Notes under the pieces: model-generated
Seen by the model: only the letters and a program-made list of their open reading frames with translations
Databases searched by the model: none
What the model was told of the DNA's origin: nothing
Translations under genes and position numbers: made by a program
Origin: Mytilus galloprovincialis
Taxonomy: Eukaryota; Mollusca; Bivalvia; Mytilida; Mytilidae
Reading direction: 5' to 3'
DNA length: 64,000 bases
NCBI RefSeq assembly: GCF_965363235.1
Contig: NC_134844.1
Span: 73,463,497 to 73,527,496 of the forward strand
Shown: positions 32,401 through 44,843 of the stretch, in pieces
Numbering within the stretch: the first letter of the stretch is position 1
Layout of the letters: each line of letters begins with the position of its first letter

Positions 32401-34100
32401 AACACAGGTATAAAGCTTCCTGGTAGCCATTTTTTTTAAAGGTATTATTTCTGCTAGTTAATTCAATATTCTTCAAAATGAACGTCAATTCAAGTCTTAC
32501 AAAATGACAATGATGCATTCACTTATGAATTGAATGCTTATTTTTGTAAATTTATTGATTGTAAAAGCGTTTATCGAAGCATATTTTGTATGAATGACGA
32601 ATGCGCTTCATTCTAAAAATACACATGAAAGTTCAAATGAAGTGAGTGTAAGTAATTATAGGAAACCGTTCTGTCGTCAACTATGAGGAAATCCAATATC
32701 TTATCGTCGTCTTTGAAAGGCACCGCAATTAAAAGTCTTAAACAATTTAAACAATAAAAGCTCTCGGTCTGAGTTATAAATACAAACTACGAAATACACA
32801 AATGAATGACATAAACCTACGACAACCATGTATTGAACTACCGGCTCCTAACTTGGTACAGGCAAAAAAATATTTTGGCGGAATGAAACATTTCTGTTAG
32901 CGCTCAAGCCTCTCTCAAAATGAGACAGAGGTGTAACAGCACAACACAAGAACAAACTATAAAAATTAGTTGCCATTGACTCATCTTAATAAATATGTTT
33001 GAGGCACAAACCAAATAGAATATAAACAATAGGCACAGAACAACAGTTCCTTTTACTAAAGGATTGTACAAAGCCAATACCCACTATAAATAAACTACGT
33101 TCTCCCGGACTAAACCATCAATCAATACCAGTCCGTGGATGAAGTGTGAAGACGTTTAAAACACCTAAGAAACGAAACGCATGACCTTGTGCCACTATTC
33201 AGTGTGTGCCAAGGCACCGTGATGAAGGCAGTACTTAAATTTGAAAACTAAAAAAAACCATTTGACTTGCATTAAGAGTTGTTTAAATGACACATATATC
33301 ATATTTTTTTTAATTTATTTATACTCCCAGTAACCAATCCTGTTATTGGTGTGAGCGGCTTATTTCCTTTTCCTTGTCGCTCGTTTTGTGAATTGTCGGC
33401 GTTTATATAAAAAATAAACCGATTTTGCTTGATTCATTTTGAAACAACAATTTACAAGTTGGCATGGAACAAAGATGTCATTAACTTAAGGTCATCATAC
33501 AGCCTTCAACAATGAAAAGCACGTATCGTATAGTAATAGATAAACTGTCAAATAAAACAGCCATTTAAATGTGAAAGCTATCAAAAGAGAAAACAATGAA
33601 CTCTTTTATATTCAAACATCAACGGAAAACAAATAAATCAATTGAAACATATAATCAATATTTGTCATATAATGAAACTATATTTGTTATCCAAACAATT
33701 ATATCATATCTATTTCACAGACAAACTGTGTTTGAACAAGTTCGTGTCCTATAAAATACCGCCAAGTATTATGAAACTTTAACAAATTTGAACACTCTGT
33801 TCTTTTAGACAGCGGAATTCATCTCCACTCAACCACGGTGATTCAATTGCATCATTAAAGCACATTAAAGGCAATTTGGCCATATCGTCTCAAAATCACT
33901 ATTAACACATTCAACAGAGCAGGAAAGTTCCATATGAACAAAGTAAATCTTTGTGTGTAAAATTTTGTATCCACTTCTTCATTGTTCTTTGGAATTCAGT
34001 TGAAAAAAGTAACCATATTATGGTCATTTATATGAAGATGACACGCTATTTTTTTTTAAGATAAATCCTTTAAGAATTTGATATTCACAATAGCACATTT
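29500..34100. other. Long non-coding stretch, probable intron of the B-box gene
   Basis: It is AT-rich, with only short frames. There are worn repeat pieces at 32880-33000 ('GAGACAGAGGTGTAACAGCA') and 33470-33620 ('CAGCCTTCAACAATGAAAAG', SINE-like family). 33.06-33.25 kb is another likely repeat fragment. No exon with coding potential was recognised. Confidence 0.5.
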
Positions 34101-34125
34101 TTAAAATTATTTTTATTATAGAAAT

Positions 34126-35763
34126 ATGGCAGCCCAATATTGCGAACCCTGTACTGCACGTGGAAAGACTCCATCAGCCTTTCAATGGTGTACCGAATGT
34201 GAAGAAGCACTGTGTTCCGAATGTACAGAAGCTCACAAAGTTCAAAAAATGTCTCGAAGTCACCATTTGGTTGAAATAGGTAAAATACCAAACAAAATTG
34301 ATCTATCCTATAATTGTTCAAAGCATCAACATTTGCTTTTTGATTATTTTTGTGTTGATCATGATGTTATTTGCTGTAAGGAATGTTTGCCAAAAGATCA
34401 TCGAGCTTGCAAAAACATATCATCAATCGATATTGCATCAAAACGTTTTAAAAAATCACAGTCATTCCTTGATTTTGAAGAACAATTGCACTTTATTTTA
34501 GAAACATTAGAAAAGATGAAAAAAAATCGGAAAGAAAATAGTAGTCGATTAGAACTAGAAGAAACTAAAATTCGGAAAGAAATAGCGAAAGCAAAAGAAA
34601 ATTTCATCAAACGCTTGGAATCTTTAGAAAAGTCGCTTCTGAAACAACTAACCGAATTGAACAACAAAGATATGACTGTTATTAAACATCATGAGAAAGA
34701 TATAGATGAATTGGTAAAATTAACAAAAGCCCAAAAGGAAGCCTTAGAACTTGTAAGAGATCATTGTTCTGAGAAACAAGCATTTGTTTCAATTCATTCA
34801 TCTAAACCAATGTTAGATGACATTGAAAACAAAGTGAAACAGCTGACAGAATCGTTTGTAGACACCAGCCTAAAGTTTATAGAAAAGCATCCGAAAGAAT
34901 ATTTAACGGATATCGGTTCAATAGAATTGAAGGAAACTCCTAGTTCAGTTTCAACTGTCCCTTACAAGCAGAGGCAATCTCAAGTTCCAGTCGTTTCGAA
35001 GCGCCATATTTCTTCTTTAACACATCTCTACGATATCGATATGAAAGAACACTTGAGTGTAGTAACTGGTATCACAGTATCGGACAATAACACATTGATT
35101 TTCTGTGATGCTGTTACAGACAAAGTATATTTTTGTGATAAGAATGATGCATACCTATCATCTATAAGCTCTCCACATCAACCATGGGATATAACAGCTA
35201 TACCAGGAACAACAACTGCTGTTATGTCTTGTGTATGGACACCGTACATACAGTTGATCGATATAGATAGACAGCAAATATTACAACAGGTAGAAGTGAA
35301 ACAAGGTGAATGTTGGGGTGTCGCTGCTACAAAAGAGAACATATATATCGGATCTAAAGGGAAGATATATGTCCTAGACTTACGTGGAAATTTTGTTAGA
35401 ACAATACAATTGAAAAACGTAGATTATTACGTTAATTACATTTCCGTTTGCTCAAATGGAAACATCTGTTATTCCTCCATTAATAAAGTACAATGCATAA
35501 CGTCAGATGGAGAACCTGTTTTCTCTTATTCTTCTCCCGATCTTCCTGATGCACAAGCTATTCAAATTGATGATGCCGACAATTTATACGTTCTTGGACG
35601 GGATTCACAAAACTTTCATATTCTCACATCTTCTGGAACCAGAGTCGACATTTTATCACCAGATAATTTGTACAAACCTCTTACATTTCATTACAATAAG
35701 AAACTATCCAAAGTTTACATTGCAAATAATGCCGGTAAAATATCAGTATTCAAGACGAAATAG
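34126..35763 (+). CDS. RING-less TRIM-like protein: two B-boxes, coiled coil, propeller
   Basis: The 545-residue single-exon frame is intact. The first B-box spans about residues 6-47 (C6, C9, C22, C25, C30, C33, H37, H46/H47). The second spans about 64-95 (C64, H67, C76, H79, C84, C87, H92, C95). A Lys/Glu/Leu-rich coiled coil follows (about 110-250). The C-terminal half (about 290-545) looks like a beta-propeller of NHL/WD-like blades ('TGITVSDNNTLIFCD', 'GVAATKENIYIGSKGKIYV', 'SICSNGNICYS'-type repeats, 'IQIDDADNLYVLGRD'). No RING domain precedes it, so ubiquitin-ligase activity is not implied; such proteins usually act as cytosolic scaffolds or sensors, and the family is expanded in bivalves with roles in immunity suggested. 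An acceptor-like TTTATTATAG lies four bases before the ATG, consistent with a spliced leader exon near 29.43 kb. Poly(A)-like AATAAA sites occur within 200 bp of the stop. Confidence 0.92.
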   Translation: MAAQYCEPCTARGKTPSAFQWCTECEEALCSECTEAHKVQKMSRSHHLVEIGKIPNKIDLSYNCSKHQHLLFDYFCVDHDVICCKECLPKDHRACKNISSIDIASKRFKKSQSFLDFEEQLHFILETLEKMKKNRKENSSRLELEETKIRKEIAKAKENFIKRLESLEKSLLKQLTELNNKDMTVIKHHEKDIDELVKLTKAQKEALELVRDHCSEKQAFVSIHSSKPMLDDIENKVKQLTESFVDTSLKFIEKHPKEYLTDIGSIELKETPSSVSTVPYKQRQSQVPVVSKRHISSLTHLYDIDMKEHLSVVTGITVSDNNTLIFCDAVTDKVYFCDKNDAYLSSISSPHQPWDITAIPGTTTAVMSCVWTPYIQLIDIDRQQILQQVEVKQGECWGVAATKENIYIGSKGKIYVLDLRGNFVRTIQLKNVDYYVNYISVCSNGNICYSSINKVQCITSDGEPVFSYSSPDLPDAQAIQIDDADNLYVLGRDSQNFHILTSSGTRVDILSPDNLYKPLTFHYNKKLSKVYIANNAGKISVFKTK

Positions 35764-35764
35764 T

Positions 35765-36055
35765 AGTGATGTGAACGGTTAACCATGGGAAAGACTGAGC
35801 ATCTAATTCCAAAAACGCTAACCGGTTAATCGGACTTTTGTTCAATTTTTATAGATTTGAAATTAATTTGTATTGACATCATTGAATTATTATGTTCTGC
35901 TTAAACATTATTGTCGTGGTAATTAATTTGACAGATCAATTGTCGAATAAATTGATTGCTATTGTTAATAAAAAAATATAATAAAATTATTTAGAACTTA
36001 GAATACTTTTCTATATCAGCCCGGGGAAGATCTTAAGTAAATATATTTAGTGTAC
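35765..36055. other. 3' flank of the B-box gene
   Basis: It has AATAAA-like sites near 35945 and 35980. 35776-35830 contains GGTTAACC and 'ACCGGTTAATCGG' motifs that recur at 36955-37010, possibly worn ends of one small element. Confidence 0.45.
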
Positions 36056-36059
36056 ATAT

Positions 36060-36465
36060 AAAAAAAGATGTGGTATGACTGCCAATGAGACAGCTATGCA
36101 CAAAAGACCAAAATGACACAAACAATAACAATTATAGGTCACCGTACGGCCTTCAACAATAAGCAAAGTCCATACCGCATATAGTCAGCTATAAAAGATC
36201 CCGTTAAGACAATGCAAAACAATTCAAGCGAGAAAACTAACGGCCTTATTTATGTAAAAAATGAACGAAAAACAAATATGTAACACATAGACAAACGACA
36301 ACCACTGAATTACAGGCTCCTGACTTGGGACAGACACATACATAAATAATGTGGCGGGGTTAAACATGTTAGCGGGATCCCAACCCTCCCCCTAACCTGG
36401 GATAGTGGTATAACAGTACAACAAAAGAACGAACTATACAAATCAGTTGAAAAAGGCTTAACTCA
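36060..36465 (-). repeat. SINE-like family, long reverse copy
   Basis: It runs from 'AAAAAAGATGTGGTATGACT' through 'CGTACGGCCTTCAACAATAA', 'ACGAAAAACAAATATGTAAC' and 'GTGGCGGGGTTAAACATGTT' to an extension ending 'GTTGAAAAAGGCTTAACTCA'. That extension is shared in reverse with 48690-48760, so the repeat unit is longer than the 320-bp core at 14.7 kb. Confidence 0.78.
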
Positions 36466-36469
36466 CCAG

Positions 36470-37687
36470 ATAGACAAAAAATAAAAGTGGACGTGGCCGG
36501 GTAAAAATACATGTTTTTTAAACAGTAACTTTAAATCAGAAATCCTAATAAGTTTAGCGATTTGCTTCATTATTTGTCTTCTTTTTAATATTGCGTAGTG
36601 TTACATCTAAATGCGCAATTCCCATAATGCATACTTTAAACATTGAGCCAACTACATGAATGCAATTGATCGTGAATGTAATTAGTGTATACTTGATGGT
36701 ACGAGTAACAGGCTAAATCATTTTAAATTGAAACACTGCACAATATTTTCTCAGACATACATGTAAAGCGAAAATGAAAGAATCATCAGTTTCAGACATT
36801 TTCAATTCGACGAGAGCCAGAAGGTTTTCTTGATTTGAATCTGAATTCTGTCTGATTATACTAAAGGACAAACTTCAATTCATCGTGTTATTAAAAACGT
36901 ACATTTGTAGGCTACTAAAGTTAAGCCTTCAAAAATCAACTTAAACAAACAAACTGGTTAATCGGTTGAACGATCAACAACCTGTTAACCGGTTAATGGG
37001 TTGAACGATGAGGCAAACTTGTACGATTTCACAACACTACGAAAAGTAATATTTTGAATGAGTTTTGAACACTATTCTTTAAACTAACCTACAAGACAAA
37101 TTTTGTAAAAGGTAAATCGTTATTCTTCATGGAAAAATTGAAACTTTGGGTAGGCATAAACAATAAATAATTTCTAATGTTTCATTTATAAAAAGTCAAA
37201 TGTTCTCTTGTTATCTGTGTCTGTAATAAAAACATATGGTTGACGTATACTCACCATTTCATTGCATTAGTCCGTGCTGTCGAAGTGGACCTTAAAAGGA
37301 CACTCATTCCATTTGCTTTCAACACTTTCAATACTGTCTATTTCTATTGGTTTGATATTTGGCAGTTTTCTGTTATGCTTCTATTCATATCTTTAGAAGG
37401 AATCAGGGGAATTAGGCAGTTGAAATATGCGATGGATCATGGTTCAAATGTCAATACCCCCCAAAAAAATTCAACCCTACACCCCCCAAAAAAAATCCCC
37501 TCTCCAACTAAATCTTCATTTCAAAATAACTGAAATGAAAATCATTAATATCTCAGTGTCAGTTTTTCAGACGTATGTATTTGCTTTTTATTTTGCTATA
37601 TGTTGCCTCTCTTTTATAGACGCTAATGGGAAACATTGTTTAACAATTATTATCAATTTGCTTAAATGAGAGAAGTCCGATTTGGCG
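36470..37687. other. Stretch without a supported gene
   Basis: AT-rich sequence between the SINE-like copy and the start of copy B. Short frames at 37240-37533 and 37427-37669 have no recognisable features. Confidence 0.5.
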
Positions 37688-39239
37688 GTTTCAATAAGTA
37701 TAATCTTCGAAGGATTTGATTGGCAGTGTGCAACATGGTTCAAATCTCGATTACCAGAAAACTTTTACCAATAAAAAAAAAACCCATAAAATACATAAAA
37801 TTGTATATGTGTATTATGTTTGTGATGTAGGTCAGATACTAAATACAAATGTATTTATCACAATGTATCATTCTAATTTAGTATGGAAAGTCTTTTGTCG
37901 TTACGAATATTAAACACATTCAAGTTTTTCAATAGAACGTACGATGTAAATGCATATGCCATAACTTCCTCCTTTTATTATTTAGATATTATTTTGAATG
38001 AATAAAAACAGGCAAAAGGTTCCAAATACACACATGAGAAAACATATTGACAACGCCTTGGCAACTCCCCCTAAAATCGTATTGCAAACTAAAGTTTATA
38101 CAAAACACAACATACTTTAAATAATAAACTAAAGCAAAAATGACTTCACAAAGAAAAGGAATTATTAAGGTTTTAAATAACAAAAAAAAAAAACCAACGT
38201 GTTACATTCATTTTTAATTAAAAGCGTATTACTGACAATTCAGAACTTTTACGATGTTTTTATTACCGCGAAAATTGCATCGAGACTAGTGTCGCAAAAA
38301 TTCGAAGCTTGCCCTATTGAATTAGATGGCATTACTTTGTTTAAAGTAATTACTGAAAATGCAATGATTAAACACGCATTTGAGTTGATCGTTTACAAAT
38401 TGCAATAATAAACGCATGCATGCATTAATTTTCGAATTAATGGACCATGAATAATAAAATTGATGGTTTAAGACTACTATTAGATATATAACAGCGGTAA
38501 GATTTCCTTGTTGGGAAAGCCGTGCACAGAGAGAAGCGACGATGTAATTGAACACACATGTCACGCAAGGAGTTCAACTTTAGTGTTGATAGGCTAGAGA
38601 TACAGTAGATGGAACACTGGGTGCACTCAAACAACGAGGTTTCTGCATAATAGGTTCTATAATGTTGATTGGTTGTTCTTTAGCGTTTAAAGGAAGACAA
38701 CATGCATATTTAGGACAAGAAACAATAATGTAATTTGTATTTAAAATCAGTTTTTAACTAGACTAACACGCTGAACTAGATTAAGAAAAAATCTAGCTCA
38801 CAAAACTACAGTCCATAGGAGGACAATTTGGCCTACCCGGAACATGATGACTTCGTGCCAACCATTATTCACTTTTACTCAGACAAGCCATGTAGATAGG
38901 GGAGAATCAGCATATACCAATTTCAATGTCGATCGGAGTTTGGATCGTCGACCTCCCGCACCTGCGAGATTAGACAATATTCCATTTAATTAAAACTCAA
39001 AAGAGAAGTGGATGTCAACATTAGCTATAAATAATCATCATCAGGTACGCTCGATATTCAAAGTTTTAAGAGCAAAATACAGTCAATTGGATATATAGTT
39101 TTCCATTGACATAATTCGAGTTGGAGCTATTGACATGGGGTGCAATGCAAGAGAGCATTCGGGTTGATTTCAGGATGATAAGGCTGATTAAGGTCCTAAC
39201 CTTATCTAAGTGATAAACTTCTCAGGTCTACTTTGAGAA

Positions 39240-40690
39240 AAACAATAAGTCCTTACAAAGGGACGAAAGATACCAGAGGGACAGTCATAAATCGAAAATA
39301 AACTGACAACGCCATGGCTAAAAAATGAAAAAAACACAAACAGACAAACAATAGTACACATGGCACAACATAGATGAATAACGATTAGCAACACGAACCC
39401 AATAAAAAACTAAGGGTGATCTCAGGTGCTCCGGATTGGTAAGCAGATCCTGCTCCACATGTAGCATCCGTCGTGTTGCTTATGTGATAACAAATCCGGT
39501 TAATAGTCTTATTCGGTAGGTCACGTTTATTAAAGGGAAGGGGATTGTAGTTACGACGTAAGGAACATATCCGATATCATTTGTGAAACGGTTATTCCAT
39601 TACGGTCAACCAACACGTGATGGCGTCTGTAAAATTTACAAAGCAGCAACCCTCTATCAAGAAATCATGATAGGAAATGCAAGCACGGGAATATCAATTG
39701 GGAAATATATACCCCGTATGCAGGTGCTGCTGGAATGTTTTTACTTAAAAATGGAAAGTTCTCAATTTGAAAGCTGAAATCATATCTTTCGTCGTAAAGT
39801 TTTGTTTTGAACCGACCCTCATTGTCAATTTCTAGATGTAAGTCAAGATATGTTGCCGACTTAACTGTATCTGTAGTGTCCTTTATCTCTAGTTCAATTG
39901 GATATATGCGTTCAACATAGTCACCAAATTTTGAATCATTTAGTGAAAGAACATCATTTATATACATGATATAGCGGAAAGTAGAGTGAAATGATATTGC
40001 TAACTTCTTATCTGTCTTCCTAAGACGTTTCTGTATAAATTCAGCCTCATTATAATAAAGAAACAAGTCGCCAAGTAGAGGGGCACAATTTGTTCCCATT
40101 GGAATGCCGACAGTCAGTTTCAGATATGTTTTGTTTGAATCAAAGTGATCCTTTACAAATCAGGATTTATACCTCCCTAAGACAAGATACTTATATCAAC
40201 GTTGGCCATTCTTTTTTATGAAACAAAGCAATACCAACTCTTCCAATGTGTCTTTTAGTTTGGAATGTGGAATACTTGTGTAAAGTGTAGAAAAGTCAAA
40301 CGTGTTAAGTCTATTACAAGATGAAAGAGAGTAAGATTGTATGTACTCCAAAAGATCTTTGGAATTTTAAAGTATTCACATCTGATTCACGCCACCTCTA
40401 GAATAGGCAGTTTCACAATAACTTTGAAAGGCGTCTTTGATCGCTGATAAAATAGATGTTAATAATTTAGAAAGGGGTTTCGGGGAGCACTTGGAAGACC
40501 CATCAATATACCGTTGTTTGAAAGGACACTTATGTAGTTTAGGTATCCAATACAGTGATGGAAGATCCAGTTCTTCATCTTTGGTGGAAATTCCAAAGGA
40601 ACATAGAAACGACCAATTATTATCCTGTATCTTAAGTTTAAGGCCAGGATGCCATTTTGGATTATTATGAGTTACTGTTTAACATGTTTC
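39240..40690 (-). mobile_element. Penelope-like retroelement fragment (copy B)
   Basis: It is the same remains as at 1557-3060, with 'MGTNCAPLLGDLFLYYNEAE' on the minus strand and the repeat-type flank. It is broken in several places, and slightly shorter than the A copy. Confidence 0.8.
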
Positions 40691-41249
40691 CCGCCATTAC
40701 AGTGACGAAGAGAAATAAGTCTTACTCTACCTACGTCAATGGGAAACTATCAAACATCGTCAAACACTTTTCTTGTGACCGCTGACATAATTTCATACTT
40801 TATTATCTAAAATCATAGTAAAAATGTATCAATCGGGTAACATCTAAGTCAATACCTATTGTGGCAATTAAACTGATGCTTATATCATTTGGGAATGACA
40901 GTCCACAAGTACAACACCAAATGAAAATAAACCTTATAAATTTGGTTCAAGCGAAACGCCTTCTATAGTTACCTTTATTCGGAAGGTTCAACGCCACAAA
41001 AAATAAATCTAATGATAAAATCAGAGCTAACAAATCCTGATTTCAGTGATGTTTTATAATTTTATTCAAAAGTTTGTTGATTGTAGATTTGCAAAACTAC
41101 ATAAATAAATGGAATTTTTTGAAACGTGAATACGTCAGCAACTAAAACATAAGAACACTCATATAAAGATCCACACAATCACAAAGCATATGATAAAAAC
41201 AAATGCAACACCATCGAGGATTTTAATTACAACATTGTTGGCTTAAATA

Positions 41250-41315
41250 ACAGCATTAACTGAACGGTTGAATGGAGCAAATGCACTGTGTCACGGATAT
41301 TTAAATCCCACAGGA
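41250..41315 (+). pseudogene. UDP-glycosyltransferase exon scrap (copy B)
   Basis: It is the duplicate of 3642-3707, again 22 codons ending G-Y-L-N-P-T-G before 'CATGTTTAACCCCGCC'. It shows that the UGT relic and the SINE-like start predate the A/B duplication. Confidence 0.75.
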
Positions 41316-41469
41316 CATGTTTAACCCCGCCAAATTTTGTGTTGTAAAATATCATTTAATCTATATAAATTATGTGCCAATGTTTTGTGTTGCAACACAC
41401 GAATAACTAACATTCACTTTCTCTCAATTTAATAAGATATTGGAATAGGTCAGCTTATTATTGAGAAGA

Positions 41470-41735
41470 GCTGTCATTTAGAAGTTATCGCATCAAACTA
41501 CAAACACAAAGGTCCCTAGTTCGATCACCATTCCGGAGTGAAAATTTCAGGGACTTGATTTTCGGTTCTAAATTGTCACGATTTGCGAATATGGTCTTGG
41601 TAAACGATGATCGTCCGTCGGAAGAGGACGACGATTTGCTGACCTGTGTTACGAGAGAGCAATATCTATTGCACCAAAAAGACAGCCTTGTAGACTTCGA
41701 AAAAGAGCATGTTTATGCCGCCACATAGCAGCATT
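41470..41735 (+). repeat. tRNA-headed SINE (copy B)
   Basis: It is the counterpart of 3855-4120 with the same B-box-like 'TAGTTCGATC' and body. Confidence 0.65.
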
Positions 41736-43362
41736 TGCACCCGCAAAGTGGAAATAGATTAATATAAGTTGTAATAACTTGTTTCCCAATCCATTATAAA
41801 TACATACGGTACAACTCATTATAATTTTAGTTTTAGGTCGTTACAGAATGTCTAAAATATTTGTGTATAGACACATAATACAAGAGTCTCTTGCTAGAGT
41901 ATTAGGACTGTAAAATTTATTCGAAAATGTGTAAATAGAACAAATATGTATCGGTCTGTAAACGGAGAAAAATACCTGTTCCAAATCAGGAACAAGACAG
42001 TTGTCATCCATTCGTTCGTATTTGAGTTTTTAATTTTGCAATACGAATAGGGACTATGAAATTTGAATTCTCACAGGGTAAGTGTTTTGTGATTTTACTT
42101 TCTAGTACAATATCAGGGTTTAATATTCATGTTAGATAAACATGTTTTCGTCCTGATTATGGTTACTTATTTGCCGCTGGACTTAAATCAGCTATCCACC
42201 ATCATCAAAACACATAATGAATCATGTGCGGTACATTCATGGACATACAACTTTTGGTCTTTTAAAACATGCGTACCTTGAGTGCAATTAGCTTTAAAAG
42301 CCGACACGACGGAAACAAGCATCTTAAGAAAAGGTGATTAAGATTCGAATTTCATATGTATTAGAGATGCGACATGATCATTGAGTATGAACAAAACCAC
42401 CCAAAGTCTTTCAAATAAACTATGTTTAAAACATAAACGATACCATTTTTTTTGCACCAGATGCGTATTTCGACAATTGACAATCAGTGATGGATAAGGC
42501 CATGCTATTTGAAAATCCAAGGACGAAGTGAATTTCTAAAACCGGCAAGGAATCCGAGTTTTACATGAGTGAAATACATTCATAATTTAAGACTTTTCCC
42601 CTAATTTGAAGAAACGTTTTTGAACCATTAAAGAAATATTCGTCTGAAACATTTATTATGTTTTAAAAAAGTTCTTTTATTGTAGCAGATATTTGAATAA
42701 GTCTGCATATATTAATGATTTTTGCAGTCCGGATTCTGATGTCGTGGTAATTTTGAGCTAAGCATGCAGAATATAAAACTGATAAGAGTTCGTCGAGATA
42801 TTTGTTGCGGTTTTTTGTGTTATGTTATCACCAAAGACAATTTTCCATCGTTTTCTTTTTATTTCTTGGTATTGTAGATTTTCTCTTTATGTTCTGTATT
42901 ATTTTCATTTTTGATATTAAATCATGTTTTATAAAATTTACTTGTACTGAGCTGAGTGTATATATACTTTGTATCTTAAAAACCGCGATACAATACATAT
43001 TCATCAACACACACTACACCGAAGCACTACGAACACATATAGGTGTTTCAGAAGTATCAACAACTGATCAAGTTGACCTTTTCTCCAGTAAGCTTTATTC
43101 AGCAACTGAAGGTTGTTAGATTTTTTATCTTTCAATACATTATAACAAGCTTGTCTTTTTGACAGGATTAACTGTGTGCTCGATAAGGAGATGTTTGAGC
43201 TCTCCCAAAATATGTTAACACCGCCACTTTTTCCATGTGCTTGAACGCAGCCAGAAGATTGGAAATCAGTGTTTGAGGTTGAGTACCATATATTTCTGTT
43301 TAAAGCATGACGTATTTTTTTTCTATTGAACTGTTTGCTGTTCTGCTAAATTACTGTAAAGT

Positions 43363-44234
43363 CTCGGTCACACCTTACCGGATAGTACGAACGGACGACT
43401 AACGGATGAAAATAAAAGTTGTCCGTTGGCAAAACTGTTTATCGTTGGGAGTCCGTTGGTGTAAACGAATGCATAACGGACACACACCGGATAAGCAAGG
43501 TACGAGTAACAGAGACGTACCGGACAGAACGCATATCGAACGTACATCCAACGGACAAGTATCGCATAAAACGGACACCTAATGGAAGCGTACCGGATAA
43601 AACAGATGAACAAGATATACGGAAAAATTAAAGGCGACAATATTTTACATGAAATCGCATAAATATTCAAAATGTTTCTGTGTAACTGATTTTGGTTTGT
43701 TCCTCAAAATGCAGCAAATGAGCAGTGTCTGGTGTGAAAAAGAGCTGATTGATTGTGAAGACGTGGTCTTACTCTAAGATCGATTATTAATAATAAGAAT
43801 TCATGAACCTTAAGAAATCTGACATACCTAGAAATGGACTTTTCTGACGCGAAATTGTCAATTGGCATTTATCCTTTTCAGATCCGTTCATCATCCGTTT
43901 TATCCATTATACGTCCGGTAGAAGTCCGTTTCACATTCGTTCGACATCCGTTTTATCCGTTTAACGTCAGGTAGACGTCCGTTGGTGAACTTATCTGACA
44001 AACTTCCAACGGATGTATAACGGACACGTAACAGATACAAAACGGAAACGAAACTAACGAGTACCGTACAAAATGGACGTCGACGGATAAAACGTACGCT
44101 AAACGGACGTGCAACGGATATGGACAGACGTCTAATGGATAAGAACGGACGTCTAACGGACATGAACGGATTGAAAAAAAGTTATCCGTTAGGCGTCCGT
44201 TTGAGCTATCCGTTAAGGTGTGACCGAAGCTTAA
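43363..44234. mobile_element. Foldback-like ACGGACG element (copy B)
   Basis: Its ends match 23695-24395 ('CTCGGTCACACCTTACCGGA' and 'CCGTTAAGGTGTGACCGAAG'). The centre differs: 43650-43865 is unrelated to A, and a CGTCCGTT/CATCCGTT stretch at 43865-43990 is found only here. The interiors have been rearranged since the duplication. Confidence 0.7.
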
Positions 44235-44379
44235 GGAAGGGACTTTGTCATTGTTTAATTTTTTTGTTAATGGACATATTTGATTCACCTTTGGTCATCA
44301 AAAGAGACATATAGCACAGTATCTTTTAATTCAGTAATGAAAACTATTTTTTGCCTCATTTTCATACACAAATTTAGTT

Positions 44380-44501
44380 AAAACCATGATGTCAATGGCA
44401 TCATTCTCGCAGGTACATTAAATACTTGTGAACTTAAATACTGATAATGTAATTTCTTTATCAGCTCTTCATGTCAATTTACCAACTTACACAGTTCACA
44501 G
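44380..44501 (+). other. Probable leader exon of the B-box gene, copy B
   Basis: It is nearly identical to 24540-24661 and ends 'CAGTTCACAG' with a GTAGGT donor at 44502. The coding start at 44844 follows an acceptor-like TTTTGTAG. Confidence 0.5.
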
Positions 44502-44629
44502 GTAGGTTTTAATTTCAGAACAAATACCTTAGAAATTAGCATTTAAAATTAAAACAATGAAAACGGTTTTTTATTTTGTAGCGACATTTGCCTGCCCTTT
44601 TTCGAAATCTTCAAGGTTGTTGAGATATT

Positions 44630-44808
44630 ACATTATTAACACGGGTCAGCTATTTATCGTCCCGTTCCAACAGACTTCTATTGTTTCTCAAGACCATACT
44701 CGCAAATAGCGTCGAGGGAGAACCAAAAATGCAGACCCTGAAATTTTCTCCCCGGAACGGGGATCAAAGAAGGAACCTTTGTGTTTGTAGTCAACTGCGC
44801 TTACCATT
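44630..44808 (-). repeat. tRNA-headed SINE, reverse (copy B)
   Basis: It is the counterpart of 24775-24972. It ends abruptly at 'GCGCTTACCA', where the A copy continues for ~230 more bases, so B has lost the SINE head end and adjoining sequence. Confidence 0.62.
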
Positions 44809-44843
44809 GCACAATATTTTCATAATTTTGTAGATCTATAGAT

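Noticed and set aside
35776-37010. Element bounded by GGTTAACC / ACCGGTTAATCGG motifs
   Set aside because: The motifs recur at both sides, but neither inverted ends nor a target duplication could be defined.
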